64,000 nt of DNA from Selaginella tamariscina (GCA_003024785.1 PUQB01000328.1:186001-250000); one strand, 5' to 3'. Shown: positions 25,895 through 38,309, counted from the first letter of the stretch. The notes: generated from the sequence alone by a model not told the origin. Translations and numbers: made by a program.

Positions 25895-27106
25895 TCACCC
25901 CTTGCGTGCCTCCCCGCCCGCTCCTCCTCCAGCTCTCACCTCTTCCTCCGTGTCTGCCTCGTTCAGGTCTATCAATAAATTTTGAAGTATGCAACACGTC
26001 ACAATGCTGTCTGTTGCATTCCGGACCTCCAGATTCATCTCATCGTGCAGGATTCTAAACTTCATTTTCAGCACACCGAATGCCTGCTCCACAACCACAC
26101 GCGCCTTGGAGACTTCGTAGTTGAACATCGACTCTGCAGGTGTCCAGTGCCTTGGGTTTCCCATGTACGGTGCCGTCACCCACGGCCTACACCGATATGC
26201 CTTGTCTGCCACTAGGTAAGGTGATATCTCCCTCCCATCCCCCAGCACCATGCGCGTTGTTGCAGCACGCTGCCCCGACGACAGCGCTCTTGAAAACCAC
26301 ATAGCCTCCATATTCTACCGTCGTGCACAGAGCCAGGATATCCTGCATGCAAATCCAAAAACCTTCTCCTGCTGTCTACTATAGCCTGTGCAACAATCGT
26401 ATACCTGCTCTTTCGATTATAATAGTCATTCCCATGCTCCACTGGCCGACGAATGTTGAAGTGTGTGCAATCCAATGCCCCAGCAACATTTGGTAATTTG
26501 GAAAGTTGTTCAAATCCAGCAATACTCTCCATAACCTCTTCCAAATGACTTGGCCATTTCAACTTGTATCTGAATACTCGGGTGATTGCCTCACAGGTCC
26601 GTTTAAAACATTGAACTGCTGTTGATTGACCAATAGCAAACCGTTCTGATAAATCCAAAAAGCTCGGATTATTTAACAACTTATATAATGTGCAAGCAAC
26701 TTGAACAACAACCGGCACAGCAAATCTGTAGTTTGTGTCTTGATGTTTCAAGTCCACAACAAGCATCCGACATAACCAAAGAAACCTCTCCTTAGACATT
26801 CTAAAAATGTCTCCAACGCTCCTCATCGTAATAAGCCATTAAGAAATTATCAAACCATGCAATACTACGTGGCTTCACCCACCAAGGCCCGACATCCCTA
26901 TATCTACAAGCTACAAAGAATCTATTCTCTTCAAGAAACCACATATCTAAAGGATCAAATAATATTCTATCTTCACATCTTGCTCTCTTAACAGGTCTAC
27001 TACGACTTTTAAATAACTCTTTAAATAAAACAAAAAATAAAAACATAAACTGAAACGATGCTTCAAATAACTCATCAACATCACCTACATCTAATTGATA
27101 ATCCAT
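25895..27106 (-). pseudogene. HARBI1-like DDE transposase of the Harbinger element, frame-broken
   Basis: Read on the minus strand from MDYQLDVGDVDEL (27106) to the stop at 25895. The DDE_4 nuclease triad is recognisable: first Asp in GALDCTHFNI, second in PGSVHDGRIW, Glu in VVVEQAFGVLKMKF. Upstream is the helical N-terminal region (RMSKERFLWLCRML, FAIGQSTAVQCFKR) that binds DNA. The frame breaks twice: near 26805 in a run of five T (dropping one restores WRHFRMSKERF), and near 26290-26330 after the second Asp. Each is a one-base change, so this is either a young pseudogene or assembly error. The protein would excise and insert the element together with the SANT partner. Confidence 0.85.
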
Positions 27107-27297
27107 AATTAATTAACTTCTTATACTAATGATGTCCCTCGTTCTCGCTCTCACTTTTAGCTAATCGAGCTGATATTCAAAAAATATAAAATGTGTTAAA
27201 ACCATGAAACATGCAACAACTAAACTATAATGAATGCAATATCTAATGCCAACTTTAGTTTTACCTTCACGCATCTCCATTGCAGTTCCCATCCTCT

Positions 27298-27915
27298 TCA
27301 TGCCTTCTCCATAACTCCCAACACCCCCAGTAGCCCAGCCCTCTCTTCTTTATCAACACAAACTCGCTCTCGCTCAAGTTCCACCCACTCCTTATCGAGC
27401 TCCATCTTCAACGTGTCTCTATGAGCTTGCGACTCAGAAATATGTAGCAAAACCTTCCCTTGATTTTCTGAAGAAGCTCTAAGCGTGTCTACAAGTAACT
27501 TTGTACTCTCGTTGATTCGCTTCAAGCCCTTTGCCTTTCCAGTACTTCCAGGAGCTCTATCTCCACGTGCAGCAGTTGAAGTGTCACTTTGGAGCTCGTT
27601 TTCTTCTTCTGCTTCTTCTATGTGTTCACTCTCCGGTCTACTGCTATCAAACATTTTTGTAGGAGTCATCACTGGTCGTCTCTGCTGCACCTTGTATGTC
27701 CTCTCATCCATAGTAGGAAGGTTCTCTTTCTTACGCTCTGCAGGAGTCATCTTAAAGTAAGCTCCACTGCCAGTATGAGTTTGATAATCGTGTATCATAC
27801 GATAATCCGAGAGTAAATTCTCCCACTTAAGGCGACATTGCTCTGCAGTCCTATCCACGTTCTTAATCACTAACTCTGCAGCAATCTTCTTCCACTTAAT
27901 TGTCAACCTTTTCAA
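27298..27915 (-). CDS. Myb/SANT-like DNA-binding protein of the Harbinger element
   Basis: 205 codons on the minus strand. The visible N-terminus (IKWKKIAAELVIKN, RTAEQCRLKWENLLSDYR) is the third helix and end of a trihelix/Myb-SANT domain. Then a Lys/Arg-rich linker, an acidic patch (EEAEEENELQ) and a C-terminal helix rich in charged residues (LDKEWVELERERV), probably a coiled coil. In PIF/Harbinger elements this second protein is needed for nuclear import and terminal-end binding of the transposase. The domain start lies upstream (27915-28020, in another frame, with RAPNWRDHEIDALI-like sequence), so the true first exon is probably missing from this frame. Confidence 0.75.
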   Translation of the reverse strand: MKRLTIKWKKIAAELVIKNVDRTAEQCRLKWENLLSDYRMIHDYQTHTGSGAYFKMTPAERKKENLPTMDERTYKVQQRRPVMTPTKMFDSSRPESEHIEEAEEENELQSDTSTAARGDRAPGSTGKAKGLKRINESTKLLVDTLRASSENQGKVLLHISESQAHRDTLKMELDKEWVELERERVCVDKEERAGLLGVLGVMEKA

Positions 27916-28659
27916 ACTTGTCCCGTGATGAAGAAGATTGTTCTTGACAAAGCATCTCTTCTATTTTGGCAGTGATTAAAGCGTCAATCTCATGATCCCT
28001 CCAGTTTGGAGCTCTCTTCCTCTTTTTGAAGGCTCTCCACCTGAAGTTGGAGGAGCCTCAGCTATTGGTGTTGTTTCAGCATGTGCAAAGAAGGTGTGGG
28101 AGTAACAATTGGTGTAGAATTAAATGCCGGTTGTAGAGGAGTTGGTGAGGAATAGCTACTGAAGGTGTGGGAGTACTTATTAATGGTGTGGCAGAAGGTG
28201 TAGAGGGAATACTCCTCCTGTACAAAATTTACATTCTACTGCTCAAATGTTGTCCAATCTATTGCAAAAATATATGCATACTGTTACCTGGCTGCACTAG
28301 AACCTCCTCGTGCCATGTTTAAATTATCACTGGATTCACAAATGACTAGAGCTCCACGATACTGATCCACGAACACACAATACCCTAACCTTTATCCTAA
28401 TTCAATAAACATTAACTAAATCTTGTTAAAATTACTAACCGGGGGGAGCCCCCTAAATTTTACATTCAATTTACTAAAATAGTTAAGTTAACTTAACTTA
28501 ACTAATTTGGTGTGAGTACAAACATTTAATAAACCCCTGTTAAGTTTCACCTTAACAAGTTTTAGTAAATCTAAACTAAACTAATTTGGTGTGAGTGTGA
28601 TTGAGTTTAGTTAAATCCATTTTAACTATTGGTGTGAGTGCGCTAATAGATCTACACAT

Positions 28660-30860
28660 ATATAAACGCACGGTCTACTATAGCTAACAAAATAAATGAA
28701 TTTTAAAGTATTAACCTGAAATTTTAAACAATGCATTTCCATCCAAACTTAAGTTAATTCTCTTCCATCTTTTTAAGCTGGTTATCGCCTTTGTGCTAGA
28801 GCTTTGGCAAGTAGTGAAATGTTTATGGTAAATTTAAGACAATGAATTAAAAAGATAACCACTCTAAACCATACTTCTCAAAATGTAAAATCATCAAATA
28901 AGATTGAATATAAAGATCTTATAAAGTACGTGAGAATCTTTTCTTATTTACGAGGATGCACTTAAAATCAGAAGAATTAACATTAAGTAAGAGAGGTCAC
29001 GAATGATTTACTTTTGAAAAAGAACTTGTTACAAAAATGACAAATGAAATTTTAAAAGCAACCCCCAAGACCAAATGTGATTAATAATTCTTATTCATGG
29101 TGATTAAGAATCTTAAAAATTATTGATGATTTATTTTCAATAAGAATTTGAAATAAACTTAGATAATAATGATTATTAAATAAGTAGAATTTAGAAATAA
29201 TCATTAATGATGATCCACTTTTAAAAAGAAATTTACTACATAACTTGTATTATTGTTATTTAATGAAGAAATTTACAAGAATAATAATTCTTATTTAATG
29301 ATGATTAAAAATTCAAAAGGTTGTCAATGATTTACTTTTAAAAAATTCTAGAATATGCAAAAACTTTAGTCATTAATAACGATTATCGAATAAGTAAATT
29401 CAAAAATAATAATTAATAATTCACTTCTAAAAAGAAAATGCTACATAAATCCATAAGTACTTATTGTCATTATTTAATAAAAAAATTATAAGAATAAATG
29501 CGATGATCAAGGATTTAAAAGGTTATCGATAATTCATTTTTAAAAAAGAAACATAAAATTTATAAAAATAAATTTGATTAATGATGATTATTAAATAAAT
29601 AAAGTTCGAAAATGATTATTAATGATTCACTTTTAAAAAGAAACATGTTACAAAAATTCGTAAGGTATTTTTGTTAATTAATTAATGATGAAATCTACAA
29701 AAACAAATGTAACTAAGTAGTAATTTAGAAGTTTGTTAATAATTCACTTTTAAAAAGGAATTTAAAATTTATAAGAATAAATTTAATTAATGATGATAAT
29801 TATTAAATAAGAAAGATTTAAAAATGTTTATCTTTTTTAATAAGTAAGAATTGTTGTTTATAAGGTATTTATTATCATTAATTAGTGAAAAAATCCACAA
29901 AAACAAATATTATTAATAATTTTACTTATGAAAAGAAGGTAATTACTCTTTTTATAATGAAAAATCAACACAAAAAGAATTAACAAAATCAAATATGAAA
30001 ACACTTATAAAATATGTAAGAATTCATTTTTATTCTTAAAGATGCACTTTTTTTTAATGAAAAATCAAAATTAATAAGACCAAATATAAAAACATTTATA
30101 AAGTATATAAGAATCTCTTTTTATTTTTAAAGATGCACTTCTTTTAATGAGTAAAATCTATAAAAATGTTGTTAATAATACATTTTTAAAATGAAACATA
30201 TTGTAATAAGGATAAATGAAATTTTAAAAGTAATATGCAAAAACAAGCGTAATCAATATTTTTATTAATGATAATTAAAAATTAAAAAGGTTGTTAATAG
30301 AAAGGAGCTTGAAATATAAAAAACAAATTTAGTTATTATTATTAATTGATAAAGAAATTTATAAGAACAAATGGGACTAACAATACTTAATTGACAATAA
30401 TTAAAAATCTAAAAACTTATTAAATAAATAAATTAAAAAATGATGGTCAATGATTCATTTCTAATACAAAATATGTTACATAAATAAATTTGTAAGGTAC
30501 TTGTTATTAGGGTCAATCTTAAACTTTTGAAGGTGGATTTCGTGAAATCAGCCATGGCCAAATGAGTTAAATTTTTTATATCAAATCCACCTTCACTAAT
30601 TAATAAAAGAATTTATAAAATCAAATGCAATAAGTAATTATTACATGTTAATGTTTAAGAATCTAAAAGGTTGTCAACGATCCACTTCCAAAACAAATTC
30701 CACTAATCACAACGATTATCGAACAAGCAAAATCTGAAAAACGATTATCAATTATTTACTTTAAAAAGAAACATGTTGCATAAATCTGTACACTTCTAAA
30801 AACGAGTCTGGAATTTACAAGAATAAATTTGGGGCTATGGAAATAATTTTGGAACAAGCA
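28660..30860. repeat. Degenerate AT-rich tandem repeats
   Basis: Recurring words: CACTTTTAAAAAGAAA, GTTACAAAAA, TTAATGATGATTATTAAATAA, AAAAGGTTGTCAATGATT and GAATTTACAAGAATAAATT. They come round every roughly 110-230 bases with much divergence, for example near 29100, 29210, 29330, 29420, 29625 and 29740. No protein coding is visible. This looks like an old satellite or a nested array of a decayed element. Confidence 0.65.
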
Positions 30861-31199
30861 GAATTTTAAAATGATTGCAGACATCCACTTCTCAAAAGAA
30901 ACCAACTGCAGAAATCCACAGTGTTGTTGTTAACCGAACAAAAGAATCTACAAAAACAAATACCACCCGTAATTCTTACCTGATTGATTGTCACTGGAGA
31001 ATTCGGAAATGGTCGGACAAGTATACACCTCCAACAAGCAATCGGCTGCTGGAAAGTGAGCTCCAACAAATGCCTGAAAGACACGACTGGAAGAATTTAC
31101 ACTGTACTCAAAATAGCTAACAGTTTAAACTATACTTGAAAAAATGGGAAAATCTCCCACATAATAAACTATCTCTCTCAATTCACTCACATGCCTGCA

Positions 31200-31804
31200 T
31201 ATCATGCAGCGCTCTCTCTCATATCTGGCAACTCCATTTTCCGCACATCCTCAGTGTTCTCCTCAGCCATTGTATCTTCGGAAGCATGGCAAGGAACACG
31301 CCTACCAAGCCGTTTCCATGTTTGTTTGGCATTCTTGTTCTTTAGGAACGCACTATTTAGCGTGTGCGTGCGTGTGCGTGCGTGTGTGTGTGAGAGAGAG
31401 ACGTGTAGAGAATGTGTGTGTGAAGCATGAATGCAATATACGTACACATACACTGTTTGTTTGTGTGTGTATGGATACCTTTGGCTGAAGAACAGTTCGA
31501 GGGATAAATTGGCTCCGCATATCCCAACAATAATGAGTTCCATGAAACTAAGTTGTAACACAGCATTGAATCGAATATTCTTCCCGCATCTAATCAATAT
31601 CCACAGTTTGCATATATTTCCACCAAAGAGCTTGCATAATCCTGTTTACCTATATAATAATAATAATAAATCAATAGTTATCAGCGTATCAAGATATTAA
31701 GTAATTAATAACAATAATTAATTATGACGGTACCTGTGCGAGTCGAGAGTGGATACACATGTCTTTTTCTAGTGGTGTATATATATTAACATGCAGCAAT
31801 AAAA

Positions 31805-31855
<51 letters not shown>

Positions 31856-32330
31856 TGTTTCATATCAATATATGCTTATTATGAATGAAGAACGCCTAAC
31901 AACATACACACGCACGGACGCACAACCTAATGCCATGATTAGTGAATGTCCTTCTTAAGAATATTCTAAAACACCCTGATAGGCTTCCACACTTGCAATA
32001 GATTGCTTGACACGGAGATATCCTTCATTGTGTCAATGTACTCCTTTCTCCAAGGATTTTACCTGTGAATGAAACACATGCCTCACGAACACATATGTGT
32101 GATTATTGACATAAAGACTCGAGGAGATAGCGTACATTTCTGTGTATGTATATACACATATATAAGTTTTTATCATACATGTATAATTTATACATGCAAA
32201 TAAACCTTTACATACACACAAGGGTGATAGCAGCAAGAGAAACGCAGGCCTTATGTACCGCAACGAAAGAGAAGATACTCAAGGCATAATCCTCTTCGTT
32301 AATCTCAGCATATCCGAGAATAAGTGAAAT
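31200..32330 (-). other. Possible exons of an unrecognised minus-strand gene
   Basis: Three or four stretches read sensibly on the minus strand and are flanked by AG/GT. About 32210-32300 gives ILGYAEINEEDYALSIFSF then VAVHKACVSLAAITL. About 31486-31585 gives CGKNIRFNAVLQLSFMELII then VGICGANLSLELFFSQR, a hydrophobic, membrane-like segment. About 31204-31352 gives FLKNKNAKQTWKRLGRRVP then a C-terminal ELPDMRESAA and stop. Order and strand agree, so this could be the 3' half of a membrane-protein gene. I do not recognise the family. The gaps contain TG and GA runs. Microsatellites give false frames here, so confidence is low. Confidence 0.3.
31801..31858 (+). repeat. (TA)n(GA)n microsatellite
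   Basis: TA run followed by about 15 GA units. Confidence 0.9.
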
Positions 32331-32448
32331 AATACTGGATATGGCAACTCATAAGTTGCATAGAAATCCGCCAGACTGTTCATCACAATACGTTCTCTGC
32401 AGTAAATATATGTGAATTCTTATCAAACACTTATATTTGCGTGTACTG

Positions 32449-32450
32449 CG

Positions 32451-32516
<66 letters not shown>
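32449..32516 (+). repeat. (TG)n(AG)n microsatellite
   Basis: About 12 TG units followed by about 22 AG units. Confidence 0.95.
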
Positions 32517-32518
<2 letters not shown>

Positions 32519-33059
32519 TCAGTTTTCCACATATATAAGTTATCTATGTCTAGGTATGTGTGCAACAAGTGAAATAAATTCTCCAGCATATTTGTGCAGA
32601 CCTTAAGGAAACCTATGTTTAATTGCACGCGCCGCGCGCGCACACACACGTGTACATGCATACATGTCTTTTACATGTATTAACACAACATAATTTACAT
32701 TATTTGGCAACATAATGGAGAGCTGTGTATATGTGTTTCTTGCACTTCTATATTAGTGGGTCCATGATATACACCTTGGCTCCTGCGTGTGTGTGCTTCG
32801 CGTATAAACTTAATCCGTATATGTTTACAGAACAAAATAACGAAAATAGAAAATGTGTATAGTGTATGAACATGTTATTTTTATGCAATATTGAATTCAT
32901 TTTCTATAATTTATATAACGAGTTAATTAAGCTTATAAGATAAGAAAAGAAGAACTTACAGAATGCGAATGTCTCTAAACCCACAACAGGAATGTAGATG
33001 TATGTTTGCTTTATTTATGTTAGCTTTTAAGGGAATTATAAATATATAAACCTTAAACT

Positions 33060-33729
33060 TGTAATACACAGTATATATGCATGTGTATACACACGTGCAT
33101 AGTGACACATGAGTGGTGATCTAGCCCCCATGTCAGCATCATGTGTTGCATGTGTGCTACATGGTAGAAGGTTTTTGTATATAAGCAGGGTTTTAAAGCT
33201 GAATAAAGTATCACATTCTGTACATATTTATTTGGTGGAGAAGTTGGGTATTTGTTCTTTTCTGCATATTCCTTTTCTTGTTTTCATAACAATGAATGTG
33301 AATACGGCTTTTAACATTATTACACATTGTTATTAATGCACATATTAAGTTATTGGAGTGCTTTATTGAGGGTCCATCCTCTTCTTCCCTGCATAAGCCA
33401 TGCTAGGGAATTTGCTTCTAATACTCTGTCTTCTTCATATGTCACAAATCCAAAGGTTCAACCCCAATCTTTTGGTGGTGATCTAAGAGATAATATATAC
33501 CACTAGTTTGATCATTTTTAAGTTATTATTCGTTATCATGGTTAGGATGAGGCTCGTGCTTTCAGAGAATTCTTTACATATTTAGAAGGTCCAATGCTCA
33601 AATGTATAATGGATTGACTGTGAAGATTTAAGTTAATAGTAATCGACTGACGGAATGCCTCAAATGTATGTTTGATAAAGTTGAGAACTTAGATGATGTT
33701 TTTCAATAATTGCATGCAATACAACAACA
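33060..33729 (+). mobile_element. Decayed copy of the 2780-4650 LTR element, broken by the 15-kb element
   Basis: The LTR-like part (about 33068-33210) repeats the 2780-2961 LTR with the same ATACACA..TGTGCAT hairpin words, the GTGACACATG..GTGGTGATCT stretch and a TGTATATAAGCAGGG promoter-like box. Then GGTGGAGAAGTTGGG and gag sequence follow to 33729, collinear with 3060-3470. The match stops at ACAACAACAT, exactly where the inverted terminus of the large element begins. In the intact copy this sequence continues CTTGGTGAGTATG, so this is an insertion junction. Confidence 0.8.
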
Positions 33730-33757
33730 TATGCAAGTTGTAACTAAAATGGGCATG
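33730..33757 (+). repeat. Left terminal inverted repeat of the 15-kb element
   Basis: Begins TATGCAAGTTGTAACTAAAA and ends TGGGCATG. Pairs with 48728-48755 with two mismatches. Confidence 0.8.
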
Positions 33758-34235
33758 GCTATAGTCCCATTTCCTAATAATTAGCAATTTTAGCTATTTA
33801 ATTAGCATTTTCTAATATTAAAGGAATATTCTTTAGAATATATGTTTGAAAAGAGAATATTCTTTAGAATATTCTATTTTGTATTCTACCCTTTAATAAA
33901 TTATAGCATTCATTGAACAAAAATTAATAACATTATAAAAGTAGAATGTATTAAATTATATAATAATTGCCTAATATAACAATTAAGGAAGAGCATAAGA
34001 GGTACATTATATAAATATTGATGTTGTTATTAAAATATTAATATTTAAATATAACATTATTAATTAAAAATTTGTAGTAGTAATATATATATATAAAATC
34101 CTATAATAATATAGTCAATCTTCCATATCATTTTTTAAATTTATATAGTTAAGTATACAATTTGGTACTATTATTAAAGAGTTTATAATAATTATGAATA
34201 TTAAATATATGATATTTTATAATTTTGTAATTGCT

Positions 34236-37200
34236 TTAAGCTTCAGAAAACATACATTCCCTTGCAGTTTTGTTAATCGTGACTTTATCAACGCTTCTTG
34301 ACATCCACCCATATCGAATGGATTTAACATTTATAAAACATGCTGGGTCTTTTTGATTGGGAGACCATGTTTTCTCTAGGCATCCATTATATCTTTCGCT
34401 CTCCTTCTCGTGTCGCCTTTTTTGTGGTTTGAACCATGCAACCTTAACAATACTATTTTTTGTGATTACTTCAGGTGTGTCGATAATTTGACCCATCCAA
34501 ATAGGCTGATTATATGACGCATCTGGAGTAATGAGAACCATCATTAGTTTTTGAAGATCCTTGCAGCAATCAAAGTATGCTTTAGGTTTTTGGTTCCTTT
34601 GTCCAACAAAGTGTGGGGTTTGCACTTCCACATCACTACTGGCTTCTATGTCGTCTGCTCAGTGATGTCATTTCAATCTCCTCTCGCCACCTTGTTTTAG
34701 GCCAGAAAGGGTGTTGCAATTCTGTACTTGTGACAGTAGGCCCTTCCAACTCTCGAACAACAGTCTCCCAATAGTTGACCACATGCTTATATAGTTCTGA
34801 GTAACCAGTTGCCTTATCAGAATTCTTTGGCATCGATTTTTGAACCCATGCCACATATTTTTTGATGCCATCAATAATAACCTCTTGTTCCTTGAGCTGG
34901 GCACTCAATGGAATAGGGTCTGGTTGTCCTTCTGGGAGAAGTGGCTTTCCATCCTCTCCACTTTTGAAGAGCATTAAGCCCTCTTTCGGTAACCACTCCT
35001 GCTCTGATGGCCGTAACTTGTACTGCATAATAGGTATACCATCTCGTATGGAGAAAAAGAATTGTAGCGGCACAAGGTGACCAACTAAAGAATCACTCCC
35101 TTCTTTTATATACTCCTTGAGAAATTTTTTGAAGTCTGGCACCTCAGTCACAAGCAAAGCACAACTTTTTTTGGAGATGCAATTTTCAAAAAGATTCATC
35201 ATATGCGGTAAGGTAAGTGCACTTGTCCTTTTTGTAGAGTTGGAGACCTTGCTGAAGAACGCATCAATATCTTCATGAGTGTGACCAACCATAAGGAAAC
35301 TGAGCGTGATTGTTTCAAACACACCTTTGGCAACAAGCATTGACAAGTATGCTAGCACATATCTAGAAAATAAAAGTAAGTATGAGCTTGAGAAACCCTT
35401 AAGTAAAATGATTTACCTATTTTTGTTCTCGCCTGCACAATTATCCATCTGTAAAAGCAAATGACGAGGAAGCTTATTTGATGTTGAGGACACATGTACA
35501 CTATTTGAGCTAGATCCCTCCACTGAACCTGAACTCTCAACAGGGCCATCTGTTTTTTGTGCAGGTTGCTGACAATGCCTCTCATATTCCCAAGTAGCCT
35601 CAAGTGCAGACGTGTTCATGAGAGCATTATGTAAAGGTTGAAGGTGTTGTTTCTTCACTTTGAGATCACTGATAGGACTTGTCTGTGAGTGGGCTTCAAG
35701 GTTTCTGAAACACATGGCTAACGACCCAATAGTGAAATTGGAGTCGCTAGACCAATGTGGAAGTGAAAAGTGTCCATATGACTCACAACCGTGTCCATGT
35801 GTTAGCACACCTGTCAATGAAATCGGAAGTTTCATGACATTTCCAAGGCACTTTGGTGTTGCAAAGAGCTTTGGAATGCTGGTCTTTGAATGATCCATCT
35901 TGTCATGGATCAAGCACAGGTACTCTGATGGGCGTGACACAGAAAGCATGCGGTGTGCATAGTACTGAGACCGACAAGTTTGTTGTGCAATCATGTGGGC
36001 CTCCATCTTCCTTTGAATGGTAGTGATCTCCACCAAGGTTTTTGCACAAGCCTCTGCAGCCTTCAATGATGTACAAGTGTCACACTTAGAAAAGCTAGAG
36101 TGTTTTGCAATCTCCACATCCTTAAAATGAGTATTCCATATGTTGTTGAAGGTACCAGTGCAGATTGCTTGGAGCCCCATCAAACTGAGGCACTTGTTCA
36201 CATGTTCACACAGTTTCAATTGAGTGTAGATTGAAGGTAAAACCTTGAGATTTTCCCTGACCCCTGCATTTGTGGTTCGGCATTTGTGAGGCATCCTGTC
36301 TGCATTTGCTTCCACAAAAGCCTTGAGTATCTCTATGGCTGCCATGATGTGAGAGCGGGTTTTGACCAAGCGAGTGTTCCCATGAACTGAGGTTCGCGCT
36401 CCATCTAGCCACTCATCCCTCCGACGGTAGAACGTGGTCTTTGGGATCCCGTATATACTGTACCAAGCTTTGAAGCAGATGGCCACCTTATTAAATACCA
36501 TGGATGTACTCTGATAACCTGTGTCCGAGGCCATTCCATCAATACACCCAGTTAGTGCAGCATATACAAACTCATGCCTTTGCTTTTGGGTGAGCATACG
36601 AAAGACATGTCTACATTGGGTAATTTCATTCCGGTCTGCCATCTGACAACACTTCTTCTTGCAACAGTCAATCGTGGAAATGCTCGTAACACTTTCGGAA
36701 GATGTAGGATCCATCTTTACCCTCTTGCTGAAACTTGCAGGGGAAGATCTACAACCCATGAATCGCCTTTTTCTTACAATAGGACCAATGCAAGGAACCT
36801 CTTCAAATATGAGTTGTTCTTCCGGGTTGTTATTATTGAAATCCAACCCAGAATATGTTGAACCATCTTGCCGTCTTAATTCAGATGTTCGCCACCTCAC
36901 GAGGGATCCAGGATACAATGTGCCATTAGGTGAAACCTCTGTCACAACTACACCCACGAAGTCGGACCCTAGTTTCTCTTCTGACACTGCTTCCATTGGA
37001 TTTATAGCTGTGATGATGCCTCTTCCGACTTCAATCTCACGAAGAAAGAGAATCACCTCATCCATCACAGCAGGCAAGCCATCATCTGGTAAACTCGTGC
37101 TACTATTTGTTTGTGACTCTGCATATTCTGTGTCAGCCTTGACTTCATCCAAATTCCACAATACAGGAGAACCCTCCTCAAATTCCATTCCCAGAACCTC

Positions 37201-37359
37201 AACATGCTTGTAAATGGTGTTCACCCATACGTACACACAAGATCCTTGGGCAATATTGTGACATGATGCATTATTATCTCGAACTTCCACAGTTCCAGTG
37301 CCAACTATCTCGTTGTTCCGAAGAAGACATACTTTATCTCCAGTATTAAACATATTGTC
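34236..37359 (-). CDS. Large DUF7869-like protein, putative DDE/RNase H-fold transposase
   Basis: Minus strand. Exon 37359-35417 (first ATG at 37353), a 54-nt intron 35416-35363 (GTAAAT...TTCTAG) and exon 35362 downward, restoring the unbroken motif NCAGENKNRYVLAYLSML. The N-terminus has SH3-like, beta-rich sequence (DKVCLLRNNEIVGTG). The middle holds Cys-rich DCCKKKCCQ, PKTTFYRRRDEW (HTH-like) and FSKCDTCTSLK. The C-terminal half carries possible acidic catalytic positions: IHDKMDHSKT, LLLQMDNCAGENKNR and VGHTHEDIDAFFS. These are the hallmark blocks of the DUF7869 family, often seen in multicopy, transposon-like genes; a DDE transposase role is inference. The frame shifts by one base near 34640-34690; the tail (34631-34236, PHFVGQRNQ to CMFSEA) continues in the new frame. 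A good acceptor (TTATGTGCAG) just before 37359 implies an upstream 5' exon that I could not find. Confidence 0.75.
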
Positions 37360-37507
37360 CTGCACATAAATAATTGTATTATTTATGATATCTGTTTATG
37401 CAATATTTTTAAGAAATCTGAATTACGGTTACTTAATAATATGCATATGCAATAATACATAATTATGTTTAGAGATAATATCTCATGTTTGATTAATACA
37501 ACTGATG

Positions 37508-38305
37508 GGCGGGATTAATCCCGCCACGAATCCCTCCGACGAGGAACGGTCGGCGGGATTAATCCCGCCGCCGACTCAACCCCTTCGGAGAGAGTCGGCG
37601 GGATTAATCCCGCCTTGGACTCCCTCCGACAAGGAAGAGCCGGCGGGATTAATCCCGCCGCCTCTTCCTCGGGGGAGTCCGGCGGGATTAATCCCGCCGA
37701 CTCTCTCCGACAGGAGAGTCCGGCGGGATTAATCCCGCCGACTCCCTTCCTCTCGGAGAGAGTCCGGCGGGATTAATCCCGCCGGACTCCTCCGACAGGA
37801 AGAGTCCGGCGGGATTAATCCCGCCGACTCTCCTCCCGGGAGGTCGGCGGGATTAATCCCGCCGGACTCCCTCGACGAGGAAGGCGGCGGGATTAATCCC
37901 GCCGGCTCTTCCTTGTCGGAGGAGTCGGCGGGATTAATCCCGCCCACAATTCTTACGACGGGGAATGGGTGGCGGGATTAAACCCGCACATAACTCTCTC
38001 CAAAACTATGATTTCAAAGAGATCTCGGGATAAATCCTGTCCCCAAATCTTAAAACAGGGTGGTGGCGAGATTAATCCCGCCACCCCTTCCCTGCCTCCT
38101 AAAATGGTTGGCGGGATTAATCCCGCCGACAACTCTTTCTAATAAATTCTGGTAACTCTTCATCAGTTGAGAAGGTTATCGACGGGATTAATCCCGCCAC
38201 TCTTTTTCAGTGGCGGAGAAGCATTGCCCGAGATGGTGGCGGGATTAATCCCGCCACCTCTTCGAAAGAGCGAAAAAGAAATGGCCGGATTAATCCCGCC
38301 GCCCC
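37508..38305. repeat. Palindrome array 1, about 17 copies of GGCGGGATTAATCCCGCC
   Basis: The perfect 18-bp palindrome GGCGGGATTAATCCCGCC recurs every 39-47 bp from 37508 to about 37943, then more loosely and with changes (for example near 37971, 38065, 38108, 38178, 38237, 38284). Several copies extend to longer palindromes such as AGTCC...GGACT around the core (37762-37789). Spacers of about 20-25 bp are G/C/T mixtures (CTCCGACGAGGAA, TCGGAGAGAGTC) that look related, some to their own reverse complements. The array lies just upstream of the DUF7869-like gene, where its promoter should be. GC content is far above the surrounding sequence. The copies look conserved in the core while spacers drift. 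Confidence 0.97.
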
Positions 38306-38309
38306 GTTA

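Larger units (their letters stand above)
25407..28650 (-). mobile_element. PIF/Harbinger DNA transposon
   Basis: Two minus-strand genes, a HARBI1-like transposase and a Myb/SANT-like protein, lie between inverted ends. The left end reads CCCACTCCCACCGACAGTTAA (25410-25430, shown less its first bases) and the right end, reversed, reads CGCACTCACACCAATAGTTAA; they agree at most positions. Subterminal blocks repeat motifs such as GTTAAGTTAAGTTAA and CACTCCCACC/GGTGTGAGT on both sides, a feature of these elements, which cut and paste through a two-protein transposase. A 3-bp target duplication could not be fixed with confidence. Frame breaks in the transposase suggest this copy is inactive. Confidence 0.87.

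Noticed and set aside
25715-25985. Pro/Ser-rich plus-strand frames after the poly-T
   Set aside because: They are the reverse of the transposase C-terminal coding region (acidic and Gly/Arg-rich), not a separate gene.
37508-37943. E2F-type binding sites (GGCGGGA) as the meaning of the arrays
   Set aside because: Each half-site resembles an E2F core, but the flanking T-rich part does not fit and nothing else links it; not enough to claim.
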